A DNA stretch of 64,000 nt from JBEVJK01 sp963791325 (GTDB lineage Bacteria; Pseudomonadota; Alphaproteobacteria; Rhizobiales; Rhizobiaceae), in contig CAWBRU010000017.1 of the NCBI GenBank assembly GCA_963791325.1, forward strand, positions 1 to 64,000, read 5' to 3'. The translations under genes and the position numbers were made by a program. Positions within the stretch are counted from its first letter, which is position 1; every line of letters begins with the position of its first letter. This document shows, in pieces, positions 9,387-18,690 of the stretch. The notes beneath the pieces are model-generated. The model did no database searches, was not told where the DNA came from, and saw nothing but the letters and a program-made list of their open reading frames with translations.

Positions 9387-10402
9387 CGTTCCGGCGGCAG
9401 AACGATCCCGACGCGATCGCCTTCGGCGACATCGGGGCGCTCGCGCGGCGTGGCCACCGCCGTCAACGCGGTGCCGTCAGCGTCGAGAAAGGTCTCGATC
9501 GTGCCGCCGAGATCGCGCACGAACGTCACGGTGGCGGTAATCTCCGCAGCTCCGGCGGTAACCAGATGCACGTCCTCCGGGCGGATCGAGACCTGCGCCT
9601 CACGGCTGCCGGTGGGCAGCGCCAGACCCGGCATGGGCGCGCCAAGCACACTGATTTGGCCGCGGCCGTCGACAGACAGCGGCAGGAGATTGGTCGAGCC
9701 GATGAAGTCGGCAACGAAAGCGTCCGCCGGCTTGCGGTAGATGTCGACCGGCGCGGCGGCCTGCCTGATTCGGCCCTGGCCCATGACCACCACCAGGTCG
9801 GCCATGGTCATCGCCTCACGCTGATCGTGGGTAACGACGATGGTGGTGATGCCGAGTTTCTGCTGCAGTTGCCGCAACTCGACCTGCATCGCCTCCCTCA
9901 GCTTGGCGTCAAGCGCCGAAAGCGGCTCGTCGAGCAGGAACAGCTTGGGCGAGATGGTCAGCGCCCGGGCGATCGCGACGCGTTGGCGCTGGCCGCCCGA
10001 CAATTGCGACACCGGCCGGTCGGCGAAGCCCGGCAGGTGCACCAGCTGAAGCAATTCCTCGGTGCGCCGGCGCTGCGCCTCCCGCGCGGCGCCGCGGATG
10101 CGCAGCGGGTAGGCGATGTTGTCGCCCACGCTGAGATGCGGAAACAGAGCCAGCGATTGGAACACCATGCCGAGCCCGCGTTTGTGGGTCGGGACCGGCG
10201 TGATGTCCTCGTTGTCGAGCAGGATTTCGCCGCGGCTCGGCTGCTCCAGCCCGGCAATCATCCGCAGCAGGGTGGTTTTGCCGCAGCCGGACGGTCCCAG
10301 CAGGCAGACGAAGGTGCCGTGCGGCACCGACAGGCTGACGCGATCGACGGCGGCGAAATCGCCGAACTGCTTCGTCAGATCGCGCAGCAGGAGTCCCGAC
10401 AT
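9365..10402 (-). CDS. ABC transporter ATP-binding protein, PotA type
   Basis: The 345-residue ATPase has Walker A GPSGCGKTT (36-44), signature LSGGQ (134-138), Walker B ending LLDEP (156-160) and the switch histidine in VVTHDQ. A C-terminal TOBE-like regulatory domain (about 240-345) is typical of PotA/MalK-type importer ATPases. It energises the two permeases downstream. The ATG at 10402 was chosen because the conserved domain begins at once (SGLLLRDLTKQFG); the frame is open further upstream into the binding-protein gene without conservation. Ten nucleotides separate it from the upstream gene. Confidence 0.88.
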   Translation of the reverse strand: MSGLLLRDLTKQFGDFAAVDRVSLSVPHGTFVCLLGPSGCGKTTLLRMIAGLEQPSRGEILLDNEDITPVPTHKRGLGMVFQSLALFPHLSVGDNIAYPLRIRGAAREAQRRRTEELLQLVHLPGFADRPVSQLSGGQRQRVAIARALTISPKLFLLDEPLSALDAKLREAMQVELRQLQQKLGITTIVVTHDQREAMTMADLVVVMGQGRIRQAAAPVDIYRKPADAFVADFIGSTNLLPLSVDGRGQISVLGAPMPGLALPTGSREAQVSIRPEDVHLVTAGAAEITATVTFVRDLGGTIETFLDADGTALTAVATPRERPDVAEGDRVGIVLPPERCVVVGP

Positions 10403-10412
10403 CGTTGCGATC

Positions 10413-11501
10413 TTAGCCGACGATGAGCTCGGTCCACTTCTGGTTGATCCAGTCCGACTTGGAGATGTAGAGATCATAACGCGGAATGATCGGCTCGATG
10501 TCGGACGACACCGCGGCAAATTCCTTCGGCGTCAGGTCGAGCACGTCCTTCTTCAGCGTCGGCGCCGTGCCGACTTTGCGCGACATCAGTCCCTGGATCT
10601 GCGGCTGGCTCATATAGTCGACGAAGACATGCGCCTCATCGACCTTCTTGGAGGCCTTGGTCAGCACCCAATTGCCGAAGTCCTGGATGCCGCCCTCCTT
10701 CGGGAAGGTCGAGCGCACGGGCTGGCCATCGGCGGCGGCCAACCCGGTAACGTCATGGTAATATTGGCCCATCGGGATCTCGCCGGATTTCAGCGCCTGC
10801 TCGAACTGGGCCTCGTCACGATACCACAGGCGCACATTCGGCTTGACCTCGGCAAGCTTGGCAAAGGCTTTGAGCAGCCCGTCCTCGCTGTCGAGCGCAT
10901 TGGTGCCGCCCATGAAGGTCTTGGCGGTGACCTCGAGCAGAAACGAGTTGGAGGCCAAAGCGAGCAGGCCGAGCTTGTCCTTGTTGGCCGGATCCCACAG
11001 CGCCGCCCAGGAGGTCGGCGGCTCCTTGTAAACATTGGTGTTGGTGCATAACGTGATGTACCAGGCCACGGCCCCGATGCCGGCGACCCGGCCGTCGGGA
11101 TACTTGGCGACGAAGCGTTCGAGCAGGCTGTCGTAATACTTGATCTTCTTGGGATCGAGCGGCGTGAACAGCTCGACCTCCTCGCCCTTCAAGGTCGAAG
11201 TCTGCGACAGCATCGACAGGTCCGCCGGCGCCTGCCCTGCCTTGGCTGCCTGCTCGAGCTGCACCAGCCAGGCCTCGCCGGTCGGCTCCGCCACCAATTC
11301 CACTGCGATGCCGCTCGCCTTGGTGAAATCCGGAAAGATGTTCTTGTCGAAGCTGTCTTTGAAGTAGCCGCCATAGACGCCGACCTTGATCGAGCGGTCC
11401 TGGGCTCTGAGCACGGTGGGAATGGTCAGGGCGCCCGCGGCTGCGGCACCGGCAGCGAGCACCGTGCGCCGGGAGAGTTTGCGCGTGCTGAGCTCGGTCA
11501 T
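10413..11501 (-). CDS. periplasmic substrate-binding protein, PotD/spermidine-putrescine type
   Basis: This 362-residue protein starts with a twin-arginine-like signal (LSRRTVLAAGAAAAGAL, residues about 9-25) and a probable cleavage after VLRAQ. The mature part is a type II periplasmic binding protein of the extracellular solute-binding family 1/8 used for polyamines and similar cations (IKVGVYGGYFKDSF at its start). It would deliver substrate to the permease pair encoded downstream. Its ATG overlaps the stop of the ureohydrolase gene (ATGA), which ties the transported compound to an agmatine- or guanidino-type substrate. Confidence 0.85.
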   Translation of the reverse strand: MTELSTRKLSRRTVLAAGAAAAGALTIPTVLRAQDRSIKVGVYGGYFKDSFDKNIFPDFTKASGIAVELVAEPTGEAWLVQLEQAAKAGQAPADLSMLSQTSTLKGEEVELFTPLDPKKIKYYDSLLERFVAKYPDGRVAGIGAVAWYITLCTNTNVYKEPPTSWAALWDPANKDKLGLLALASNSFLLEVTAKTFMGGTNALDSEDGLLKAFAKLAEVKPNVRLWYRDEAQFEQALKSGEIPMGQYYHDVTGLAAADGQPVRSTFPKEGGIQDFGNWVLTKASKKVDEAHVFVDYMSQPQIQGLMSRKVGTAPTLKKDVLDLTPKEFAAVSSDIEPIIPRYDLYISKSDWINQKWTELIVG

Positions 11502-12563
11502 TGGCTTTTTTCCTCCTGTAGAAACGGGCTGAACACCATCAGGCTGAGGATCTCGAAGAGCATCTGCGCACCGGCCTGCGCGGTGTTGGTGGTGGCATCA
11601 TATTGCGGCGCGACCTCGACCACATCGCCGCCGACCAGATTGAGACCCTTCAAGCCGCGCAGCAAGGCCAGCGCCTCGCGGGTGGTAAGGCCGCCGACCT
11701 CCGGCGTGCCGGTGCCTGGCGCGAAAGCCGGATCGAGGCTGTCGATGTCGAAGGTGACATAGGTCGGGCCGTCGCCGACCACCTGCCGCGCCCTGGCGAT
11801 AACCGCTTCGACGCCCAGGCTGGCCACCTCTTCGGCATGGATCACCGTCATCCCCGAATTCGGTGCTGAATTCCCACAGATATTCCGCCGAGCCGCGGAT
11901 GCCGATCTGCACCGTGCGGGTCGGATCGAGCACGCCGTCGAGCACCGCATTGCGGAACGGGCCGCCGTGATGGAACTTGGTCCGGTCAAACGGGCCGCCG
12001 GTGTCGCAATGGGCATCGATGTGGACGAGGCCGACGGGGCGGTCGCGGCCGACGGCCCGCAGGATCGGATGGGTGATGGAATGATCGCCGCCGACCGAGA
12101 GCGGCACCACCCCGGCCGCGACGATCTGGCCGATGCGCCGCTCGATATCCTCATGGCTGAGCTCGAGCCGATAGCGGCTGGCAAACGGCACATCGCCGAT
12201 GTCGGCCACCCGCAGATCCTGCAGCGGAGCCACGCCGAGCACATGGTTGTAGGGTCCGATGCGCTCGATCGTGCGCAGCGCCCGCGGGCCGAAGCGGGCG
12301 CCGGTGCGGTTGGTAACGCCGAGATCCATCGGCATACCGACCAGCGCGATCTGGAGGTTGCCGAAATCCGGGTCTTGCGCATCGACCGGCCGGTAAGGCG
12401 CCGACAGCAGTGTCGGCACGCCGGCATAGGGCGCGAGCCGGGTGCCCGAGGCGCTGAAGATCCGCTCGGCGACCCGGCGGTAATCCGGATTGAACAGCTC
12501 GCCACCATGAGCCTCGCCGTACTTTCGGCGCAGGTCGGCCAGTCTGTCGGGATCCCACGCCAT
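11498..12563 (-). pseudogene. speB: agmatinase-family ureohydrolase, frameshifted
   Basis: Read across one frameshift this is a 354-residue arginase/agmatinase-family enzyme. The manganese-binding motifs are present: GGDH (158-161), DAHCD (183-187) and, after the shift, DIDSLDPAFAPGTGTPE. Family members hydrolyse agmatine, or the related guanidinobutyrate, to release urea. The break lies after codon 234: removing the single C at about 11861 (plus strand) gives EFSTNSGMTVIHAEEV, the expected family sequence; as written the first frame drifts into Arg/Gly-rich nonsense. The gene heads the operon with the polyamine-type transporter and the amidase. Because the downstream part is intact and the stop overlaps the next start, an indel error or very recent mutation is likely. 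Guanidinobutyrase is the main alternative. Confidence 0.82.
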
Positions 12564-12703
12564 CGCGCAGCCCTCCTGCTGGTTTCGTCCCTACCGTTGT
12601 TTCGCAGCTCCACGCAAAAGGCAATTGCAATCAGCCGCCTGCACCCCGTCGCGCGTTTTTCCGGAAGGTGCTATAGCGCGACGAAACCCGAGACTGAAGG
12701 CAG

Positions 12704-14011
12704 ATGGCACGAACGGATCTGGCGCGCCGCGTCTACAATCACACCTGGAAGCTCGACCCGATCGTCCGCAGCCTGCTCGACACGGATTTCTACAAGCTTC
12801 TGATGCTGCAGATGATCTGGGGCATGTACCCCAAGGTCGAGGCGACATTCTCCCTGATCAACCGCGCCGCAACGGTGCGGCTCGCCGAGGAGATCGACGA
12901 GCAGGAGCTGCGCGATCAGCTCGACCACGCCCGCACCTTGCGGATCTCGAAGAAGGAGATGATCTGGCTCACCGGCAACACCTTCTACGGCAGAAAGCAG
13001 ATCTTCGAGCCGGAGTTCCTGGCCTGGCTTGCCAACTTCCGGCTGCCCGAATACGAGCTCAGAAAGCGCGGCGGCCAGTACGAGCTCGCGTTTCCGGGGC
13101 CGTGGATGTACACCACCATGTGGGAGATTCCGGCGCTCGCGATCATCAACGAACTGCGTTCGCGCACGGCGATGAAGAGTTTCGGACCGTTCGCGCTCGA
13201 TGTCCTCTATGCGCGCGCCAAGGCCAAGATGTGGGCCAAGACCGAGCGCCTGAGTGCGCTGCCGGACATCCGCATCTCGGATTTCGGCACCCGCCGGCGT
13301 CACTCCTTTCTCTGGCAGCGCTGGTGCGTGGAGGCGCTCAAGGAGGGCATCGGCGACGCCTTCACCGGCACCAGCAACGTGCTTCTGGCCATGGACACCG
13401 ACCTCGAAGCCTTGGGAACCAACGCGCATGAGCTGCCGATGGTGGTGGCGGCGCTCGCCGGCAGCGACGAAGAGCTGTTGCGCTCGCCCTATAAGGTGCT
13501 GCAGGACTGGCAGCGTTACTACGGCGGCAACCTTCTGATCGTCCTTCCCGACGCCTTCGGCACCGAGGCCTTCTTGCGCGACGCTCCCGATTGGGTCGCC
13601 GACTGGACCGGCTTTCGGCCCGACAGCGCGCCGCCGATTGCCGGCGGCGAGCGGATCCTGCGCTGGTGGCGCGAACGCGGCAAGGACCCGAGGAAGAAGC
13701 TTCTGATCTTCTCCGACGGGCTCGACGTCGACACCATCGAGGAGACCTACCGGCATTTCCGCGGCAAGGTGCGGATGGCGTTCGGCTGGGGCACCAATCT
13801 GACCAACGACTTCGAGGATTGCGCGCCGGTCGAGACGCGTGGGCTGTCGGCAATCTCGCTGGTCTGCAAGGTCACCGAGGCCAATGGCCGCCCGGCGGTC
13901 AAGCTTTCCGACAACCCCGCCAAGGCGACCGGCGATCCGCGCGAGATCGCCCGCTATTTGAAGCTCTTCGGCGAAGACGCCGCGCGTGTCGAGCGGGCGG
14001 TCTACGTCTAA
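12704..14011 (+). CDS. pncB: nicotinate phosphoribosyltransferase
   Basis: The 435-residue protein matches PncB along its length: MLDTDFYK-like start (SLLDTDFYKLLMLQMIW), the central VKTERLSALPDIRISDFGTRRRHSF segment and SDGLDVDTIEETYRHF near the C-terminus. It couples nicotinate to PRPP, with ATP hydrolysis, to form nicotinate mononucleotide in the Preiss-Handler route to NAD. It is divergent from the ureohydrolase operon with about 140 bp between. With pncA at 20.1-20.7 kb it shows that this region handles NAD precursors, and it would compete with the predicted nicotinate catabolic genes for the same substrate. Confidence 0.92.
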   Translation: MARTDLARRVYNHTWKLDPIVRSLLDTDFYKLLMLQMIWGMYPKVEATFSLINRAATVRLAEEIDEQELRDQLDHARTLRISKKEMIWLTGNTFYGRKQIFEPEFLAWLANFRLPEYELRKRGGQYELAFPGPWMYTTMWEIPALAIINELRSRTAMKSFGPFALDVLYARAKAKMWAKTERLSALPDIRISDFGTRRRHSFLWQRWCVEALKEGIGDAFTGTSNVLLAMDTDLEALGTNAHELPMVVAALAGSDEELLRSPYKVLQDWQRYYGGNLLIVLPDAFGTEAFLRDAPDWVADWTGFRPDSAPPIAGGERILRWWRERGKDPRKKLLIFSDGLDVDTIEETYRHFRGKVRMAFGWGTNLTNDFEDCAPVETRGLSAISLVCKVTEANGRPAVKLSDNPAKATGDPREIARYLKLFGEDAARVERAVYV

Positions 14012-15437
14012 GGCGACGGCCCGCGCGGCCGGCACGACAGCGCCGGCCGTTGCGCTGGGGCTCGTGCTCATGCCGGCTGGCGCCGGGCCAGCCCTTGCCC
14101 ACGCCTCGGAGCGCGGCTTCGTGCTCCTGTTGCCGACCGGCTACTACCTCGCCGGTGGCGCGGCCGCCGTGGCCGCCAGCTTCGTGGCCGCCATGCTTCT
14201 GCCGGCCGGCATGCTGGGCAAGCTTGCCGGCCGCCGGCTGATCCTCGGCACCTTGCCGTTGCCCGCCCGACCGGCCGTCAGCCTGGCCGCGTTCCTGGTC
14301 ATGCTGGCGCTCATCGCTGCAGGCTGGAGCGGCAGCCGTGACCCGCTGGACAATCCGCTGCCGCTGGTCGTGTGGACACTGATCTGGGTCGGGCTGACCT
14401 TGCTGCAAAGCGTGTTCGGCGACCTCTGGGCCTATCTCAACCCGTGGACCGGGGTGTTCCGGCTGATCGACAAAGGTCGTGGCCCAGCAGCGCGGCGCGA
14501 CTGGTCGGCCGAGCGGCTTGGCTACTGGCCGGCGGTCGTGCAGCTGTTCGGCTTCGCCTGGTTCGAGCTGATCGATCCGGCGCCCGACGACCCGGCGCGG
14601 CTGGCGGTCGCCGTTGCCGTCTATTTCACCGTCAACCTCGCGGCGATGCTGGTGTTCGGCGGGGAGCGCTGGCGCCTGCGCGGCGAGTGCCTGTCGGTGT
14701 TTTTCGCCATGGTGGCGCGGCTGTCGATGTTTGCGCGCGATGAACGAAGCGGCGTGGTCGGCCTGTGTCTGCCGGCAGCCAAGCTCGCCACGGCCGAGCC
14801 GCTGCCGCCGAGCGGGGCGGCGTTCCTGCTGCTGGCGCTCGCCTCGGTGTCGTTCGACGGCTTGGCGCGGACCTTTGCCTGGCTCGGCTTCATCGGCGTC
14901 AATCCGCTGGAATTTCCAGGCCGCTCGGCCCTGGTCGGCAGCGGCACTGCCGGGCTTGCGGCGACCTTCCTCGGCTTTGCGGCGCTGTTCGGCGCCACGG
15001 TGGCCGCCGGCCGGCGGCTGGCCGGGGACGGCGTCGGCCCGGCGGCGGCGTCAGGGCTGTTCGTCTGGTCGGTCGTGCCGATCGCGCTCGCCTACCATTT
15101 CGCACACTATCTGACGACGCTCGCAGTCAACGCCCAATATGCGCTGGCCGCCTTGTCCGACCCGTTCGCGCGGGGCTGGGACCTGTTGGGCACCGCCGCG
15201 ATGCACGTTCACGCCGGCATCGTCGCCGGGGCGCAATCGGCATGGGTCATCTGGAACCTGCAGGCGGCAGCGATCATCGCCGGCCACGTGGTCGCCGTGC
15301 TGGCCGCGCATCTCTTCGCCGACCGGCTCTATCCCGATCGCGCGGCGGCCGCCCGCGCGCTCATCCCGCTCACCCTGCTGATGATCGGCTACACCGTATT
15401 CGGCCTGTGGCTGCTGGCGACCCCGACGGTGGGCTGA
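13986..15437 (+). CDS. polytopic membrane protein of unknown function
   Basis: This 483-residue protein has an N-terminal signal-like segment (ALGLVLMPAGAGPALAHA) and roughly eleven to twelve hydrophobic helices. It resembles a loosely defined family of integral membrane proteins that databases often label 'fenitrothion hydrolase'; the name is not a reliable function. Recurring features include NPWTGVFRL, an FAWFELIDP motif and paired histidines in YHFAHYLTTL and MHVHAG that could bind a metal. The GTG start at 13986 overlaps pncB by 26 nt; the next candidate (ATG about 14070) would cut the signal. Position between pncB and the LIV-type importer makes a role in pyridine uptake or processing conceivable, but that is only inference. 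Confidence 0.65.
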   Translation: MSSGRSTSKATARAAGTTAPAVALGLVLMPAGAGPALAHASERGFVLLLPTGYYLAGGAAAVAASFVAAMLLPAGMLGKLAGRRLILGTLPLPARPAVSLAAFLVMLALIAAGWSGSRDPLDNPLPLVVWTLIWVGLTLLQSVFGDLWAYLNPWTGVFRLIDKGRGPAARRDWSAERLGYWPAVVQLFGFAWFELIDPAPDDPARLAVAVAVYFTVNLAAMLVFGGERWRLRGECLSVFFAMVARLSMFARDERSGVVGLCLPAAKLATAEPLPPSGAAFLLLALASVSFDGLARTFAWLGFIGVNPLEFPGRSALVGSGTAGLAATFLGFAALFGATVAAGRRLAGDGVGPAAASGLFVWSVVPIALAYHFAHYLTTLAVNAQYALAALSDPFARGWDLLGTAAMHVHAGIVAGAQSAWVIWNLQAAAIIAGHVVAVLAAHLFADRLYPDRAAAARALIPLTLLMIGYTVFGLWLLATPTVG

Positions 15438-15514
15438 CCGCCGGCCACGCCGATATTGCCAGGCGGTGGGTTTGATGGTCTAGTTTTTCGCAAACAGAAC
15501 CAAGGGGAACGGGC

Positions 15515-16820
15515 ATGACCAGCGATCGCAACCAGGCTCCTTCGAGCCGCAATCCGACTCGCCGCAGGACCTTGCAGGGATTGGCAGTTGCCGGACTCGG
15601 GCTGGCCGCCGGCCCGGGCTTTGTCCGCTACGCCGCGGCGCAGTCCTCCGAGCCGATCAAGATCGGCTTCCAGTGTCACCGCACCGGCATCGGCGCAGCC
15701 TATGGCCGCTGGTATGAGAAGACGACCAACGCCGCGATCAAGGCGATCAACGATGCGGGCGGCATCGGCGGCCGGCCGGTCGCGGTCATCGTCGAGGACG
15801 ACGGCACCGATCCCAAGCGCGGCGCCGAGGTGGTCGGCAAATTCGCCACCCAGTACAAGGCCGACCTTGTCTTCGGCACCCTGTTCTCGCACGTCGTGAT
15901 CGGCTCGGCCCCGACTGCGGGCGAACTGAAGATCCCCTACTTCGTGGTCAGCGAGGGTCACCACGTCGCCTCGACCAAGCTCAACCGCTACTGCTTCCAG
16001 CCCGGCATCACCGACGTGAAGAGCCAGGTGATCTCGATGGCGCCGTGGATCACCGGCAATGTCGGCAAGAAGGTCACCATGATCTTCCCGGACTTCGCCT
16101 TCGGCCATGATCATCGCGACTACCTGCCCCCGGCGCTGCAAGGCGGCCGGCGCGGAGGTGGTGGCTCAGATCGCCATTCCGCCGACCGAAACGTCGTTCA
16201 CCCGCTATTTCCCGCAGATTCCGGCCGACACCGACGTCATCTACCATGTCATGGTCGGCCCGGCGGTGCTCACCTTCGTCAAGGAGCTCGGCGAGTTCTA
16301 CGGTTCGAGCAGGCCGCAGCTGTTCGGCTTCATCGATTCGCTCGAGGCCGTCGACATCAACAGCCCCGGCCTGGAATTCCTGGACGGATCGCATTTCTGG
16401 GAGGGCTCGCCGCGCTACACCCAGGACAATGACAGCGCCGCCCAGAAAGCCTACCGGGCCGCCGTCGGCATCGACGACAACGGCGCCGCGGTCGGCGATC
16501 CCAAGGACGTGTCGACCGCAGCCCATATGTTCGGCTGCTGGGAGACGCTCTACGTCATCAAGAAGGCGATGGAGGATGCCGGCTACAAGGGCCCGTACGA
16601 CCGCGCCAAGCTGGTCGAAGCCACCGAGGCGCTGACCAAGTTCGACGACGGCCCGGAACACCCGCAGGGCGACAAGACCTTCAACGGCAAGATTCATCAG
16701 TGCTTCGGCCACCAGAACATTTCGCAGGTGACCGGCGGCAAGCTGAAGGTCGTACACCGCACCACCATCGACGAGGGCCTCTACGAGCCGGACGGCGACT
16801 ACACCACGCAGCCGCTCTGA
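15515..16820 (+). pseudogene. LIV-type ABC transporter substrate-binding protein, frameshifted
   Basis: Read through one frameshift, this is a roughly 434-residue periplasmic binding protein of the branched-chain amino acid/urea/amide type. It has a twin-arginine-like signal (TRRRTLQGLAVAGLGLAAG), then IKIGFQCHRTGIGAAYG and a fold-I binding domain. The frame breaks after codon 209: dropping one G at 16142 gives DYLPPALQAAGAEVVAQ, and the second frame then runs intact to 16820. The gene heads the importer operon with two permeases and two ATPases. Between pncB and pncA, and upstream of a predicted nicotinate hydroxylase, the likely ligand is nicotinate or nicotinamide; this is inference. If the shift is real, the importer would lack its own receptor. 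Confidence 0.8.
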
Positions 16821-16849
16821 GAGCGGAAGGCAGGCGCCGCGCTCCCGGG

Positions 16850-17731
16850 ATGGCCTTCGGACCACACCTCCTGCTGGCCGCCTTGGAAGGCCTGGTCGGC
16901 GCCGCCGTGCTGGCGCTGACGGCGCTCGGCCTGTCGCTGGTGTTCGGGGTGATGCGGGTCGTCAACGTCGCCCACGGCGAGTTCTTCATGCTCGGCGCGG
17001 TGCTTGCCTGGGCCGTGTCGTCGCTGTTCCCAGGCCACCCCGCAATCGGCTTCGTGGCGGCCCTGGTGGTCAGCCCGCTTGCCGTCGCGGCGATTGCGCT
17101 GCTTGCCGAGCGGCTCATCCTGCGTCCGCTCAACTACGATCCGGAAGGCACGATCGTCGCCACGATCGGCCTGCTCTACGTCATCCAGCAGGCCGCGCTG
17201 ACGCTCTACGGCCCCGAAGCGCGCCCGGTCGAGGCGCCGTTCAACGTCCGCATCGTGCTGCCCTGGTTCGGCTATTCCGGCTACAAGCTCTCGGTGATCG
17301 CCGCTTCCGCGGTACTGATCGGCCTGACTTGGCTGGTGCTGACCCGCACCCGTATCGGCCTGGTGATGCGTGCCACCCAGCTCGATCGCGAGATGGCACA
17401 AGCCTTCGGCATTGCGGTCGGGCGGGTCTATGCCGGCGTGTTTGCGCTCGGCGCGGGGTTGGCGGCGCTGGCCGCCGTGCTCATCGTCCCGATCCAGCAG
17501 GCGCACTATCTGATGGGCCTCGACCCGCTGCTTTTGTCGTTCATCGTCGTCATCATCGGCGGCCTGGGCTCGCTCGGCGGCACCGTGCTCGCCGCGGTCC
17601 TGATCGGCCTTGCCGACGGCATCATCTCGGTGTTCTTTTCACCGACGCTCGCCAAGATCATCGCCACGCTGCTCGTCGCCCTGGTGCTGGTGTTCCGGCC
17701 GCAGGGTCTGTTCGGAACCACCCCGCGATGA
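16850..17731 (+). CDS. LIV-type ABC transporter permease (LivH family)
   Basis: The 293-residue membrane protein has about eight predicted helices and the LivH hallmarks GLSLVFGVMRVVNVAHGEFFMLGA near the N-terminus and a GGLGSLGGTVLAA motif near the C-terminus. It forms half of the translocation path. The ATG at 16850 follows the binding-protein stop by 29 nt; the frame is open upstream but there it is antisense or out of frame to the binding-protein gene. Its stop overlaps the next start (ATGA). Confidence 0.87.
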   Translation: MAFGPHLLLAALEGLVGAAVLALTALGLSLVFGVMRVVNVAHGEFFMLGAVLAWAVSSLFPGHPAIGFVAALVVSPLAVAAIALLAERLILRPLNYDPEGTIVATIGLLYVIQQAALTLYGPEARPVEAPFNVRIVLPWFGYSGYKLSVIAASAVLIGLTWLVLTRTRIGLVMRATQLDREMAQAFGIAVGRVYAGVFALGAGLAALAAVLIVPIQQAHYLMGLDPLLLSFIVVIIGGLGSLGGTVLAAVLIGLADGIISVFFSPTLAKIIATLLVALVLVFRPQGLFGTTPR

Positions 17732-18690
17732 CCGGTTCGGCGCTGCCGCGCATCGTTGTTCTGCATGCAGCCGTCGTCGCTATCCTCTTGGCGGCGGCCT
17801 TCCTGCTGCCGGACTATCATCGCCTGGTGGTGTCGCGGGTCCTGGTGCTTGCCGTGTTCGCCATGGGCTACAATCTGTTGTTCGGTTATGTCGGGCTGCT
17901 GTCGCTCGGCCATGCGATGTTCTTCTCGGCCGGCCTCTACGGCGCCGGCATGGCCGTCGCCCAGCTCGGCTGGGGACCGGCCGGCGCCTTCCTGGCCGGG
18001 CTCGGGGCGGGGGCGGTGCTCGCCGCGATCGTCGGCGTGCTGGCGCTGCGCACCAGCGGCGTGGCGTTCATGATCGTCACCATGATGTTTGCCCAGGTGC
18101 TCTATCTCACAGTGCTTTATTTTGCCGGCTTGACCGGCGGCGACGAAGGCTTCGTCCTGCCGCAGCCCTCTCGCCAGCTGACGCTGGGCCCGCTGTTCCT
18201 CGATCTGACGCAGCCGACCACCCGCTATCTGGCCGCGCTCGGCCTGTTCAGCGTGGTGCTGGTCGCCACAGTCGCCATCGTACGCTCCGGGTTGGGCCGG
18301 GTGCTGATCGCCATTCGCGAGAATGAGGAGCGGACCCGTATGCTGGGCTACGATGCGTTCGCCAACAAGCTTCTCGCCGTCATCTTGTCCGGCGCGATCT
18401 GCGCGGCGGCAGGTGCTGCCTATGCGCTGCTTTTCGGCTATGTCGGCGCCAGCTTCGCCTCGGTGCAATATTCGATCCTGCCGCTGCTCTGGGTGCTGCT
18501 GGGCGGCGCGGCGACAACGCTCGGGCCATTGGTCGGAACGTTGTTGATGACCTATGTCGTCGACTGGGCAAGCAGCGCCACCTCGGCGTCGCTGTTCTTC
18601 GTCGGGCTGGCTCTGATCCTGTTGATCCTGTTCTTCCCCAAGGGGCTGCTGGGCAGCCTGCGCGCCCGCTTCGTCGGCTGGCTGCCATGA
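17728..18690 (+). CDS. LIV-type ABC transporter permease (LivM family)
   Basis: This 320-residue membrane protein has the LivM pattern: YNLLFGYVGLLSLGHAMFF early, a conserved RSGLGRVLIAIRENEERTRMLGYD cytoplasmic loop in the middle and a C-terminal FFPKGLLG. It pairs with the LivH-type protein. Both junctions are ATGA-type overlaps, so the permease and ATPase genes are probably translationally coupled. Confidence 0.87.
   Translation: MTGSALPRIVVLHAAVVAILLAAAFLLPDYHRLVVSRVLVLAVFAMGYNLLFGYVGLLSLGHAMFFSAGLYGAGMAVAQLGWGPAGAFLAGLGAGAVLAAIVGVLALRTSGVAFMIVTMMFAQVLYLTVLYFAGLTGGDEGFVLPQPSRQLTLGPLFLDLTQPTTRYLAALGLFSVVLVATVAIVRSGLGRVLIAIRENEERTRMLGYDAFANKLLAVILSGAICAAAGAAYALLFGYVGASFASVQYSILPLLWVLLGGAATTLGPLVGTLLMTYVVDWASSATSASLFFVGLALILLILFFPKGLLGSLRARFVGWLP

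Noticed and set aside
5912..10402. Possible fusion of the amidase and permease genes as one long minus-strand frame (6935-8350)
   Set aside because: The upstream part of that frame is out of frame with the conserved PotC-type permease; the amidase starts at the ATG at 7714.
12671..14071. 466-codon minus-strand frame
   Set aside because: Antisense to pncB, with no family resemblance.
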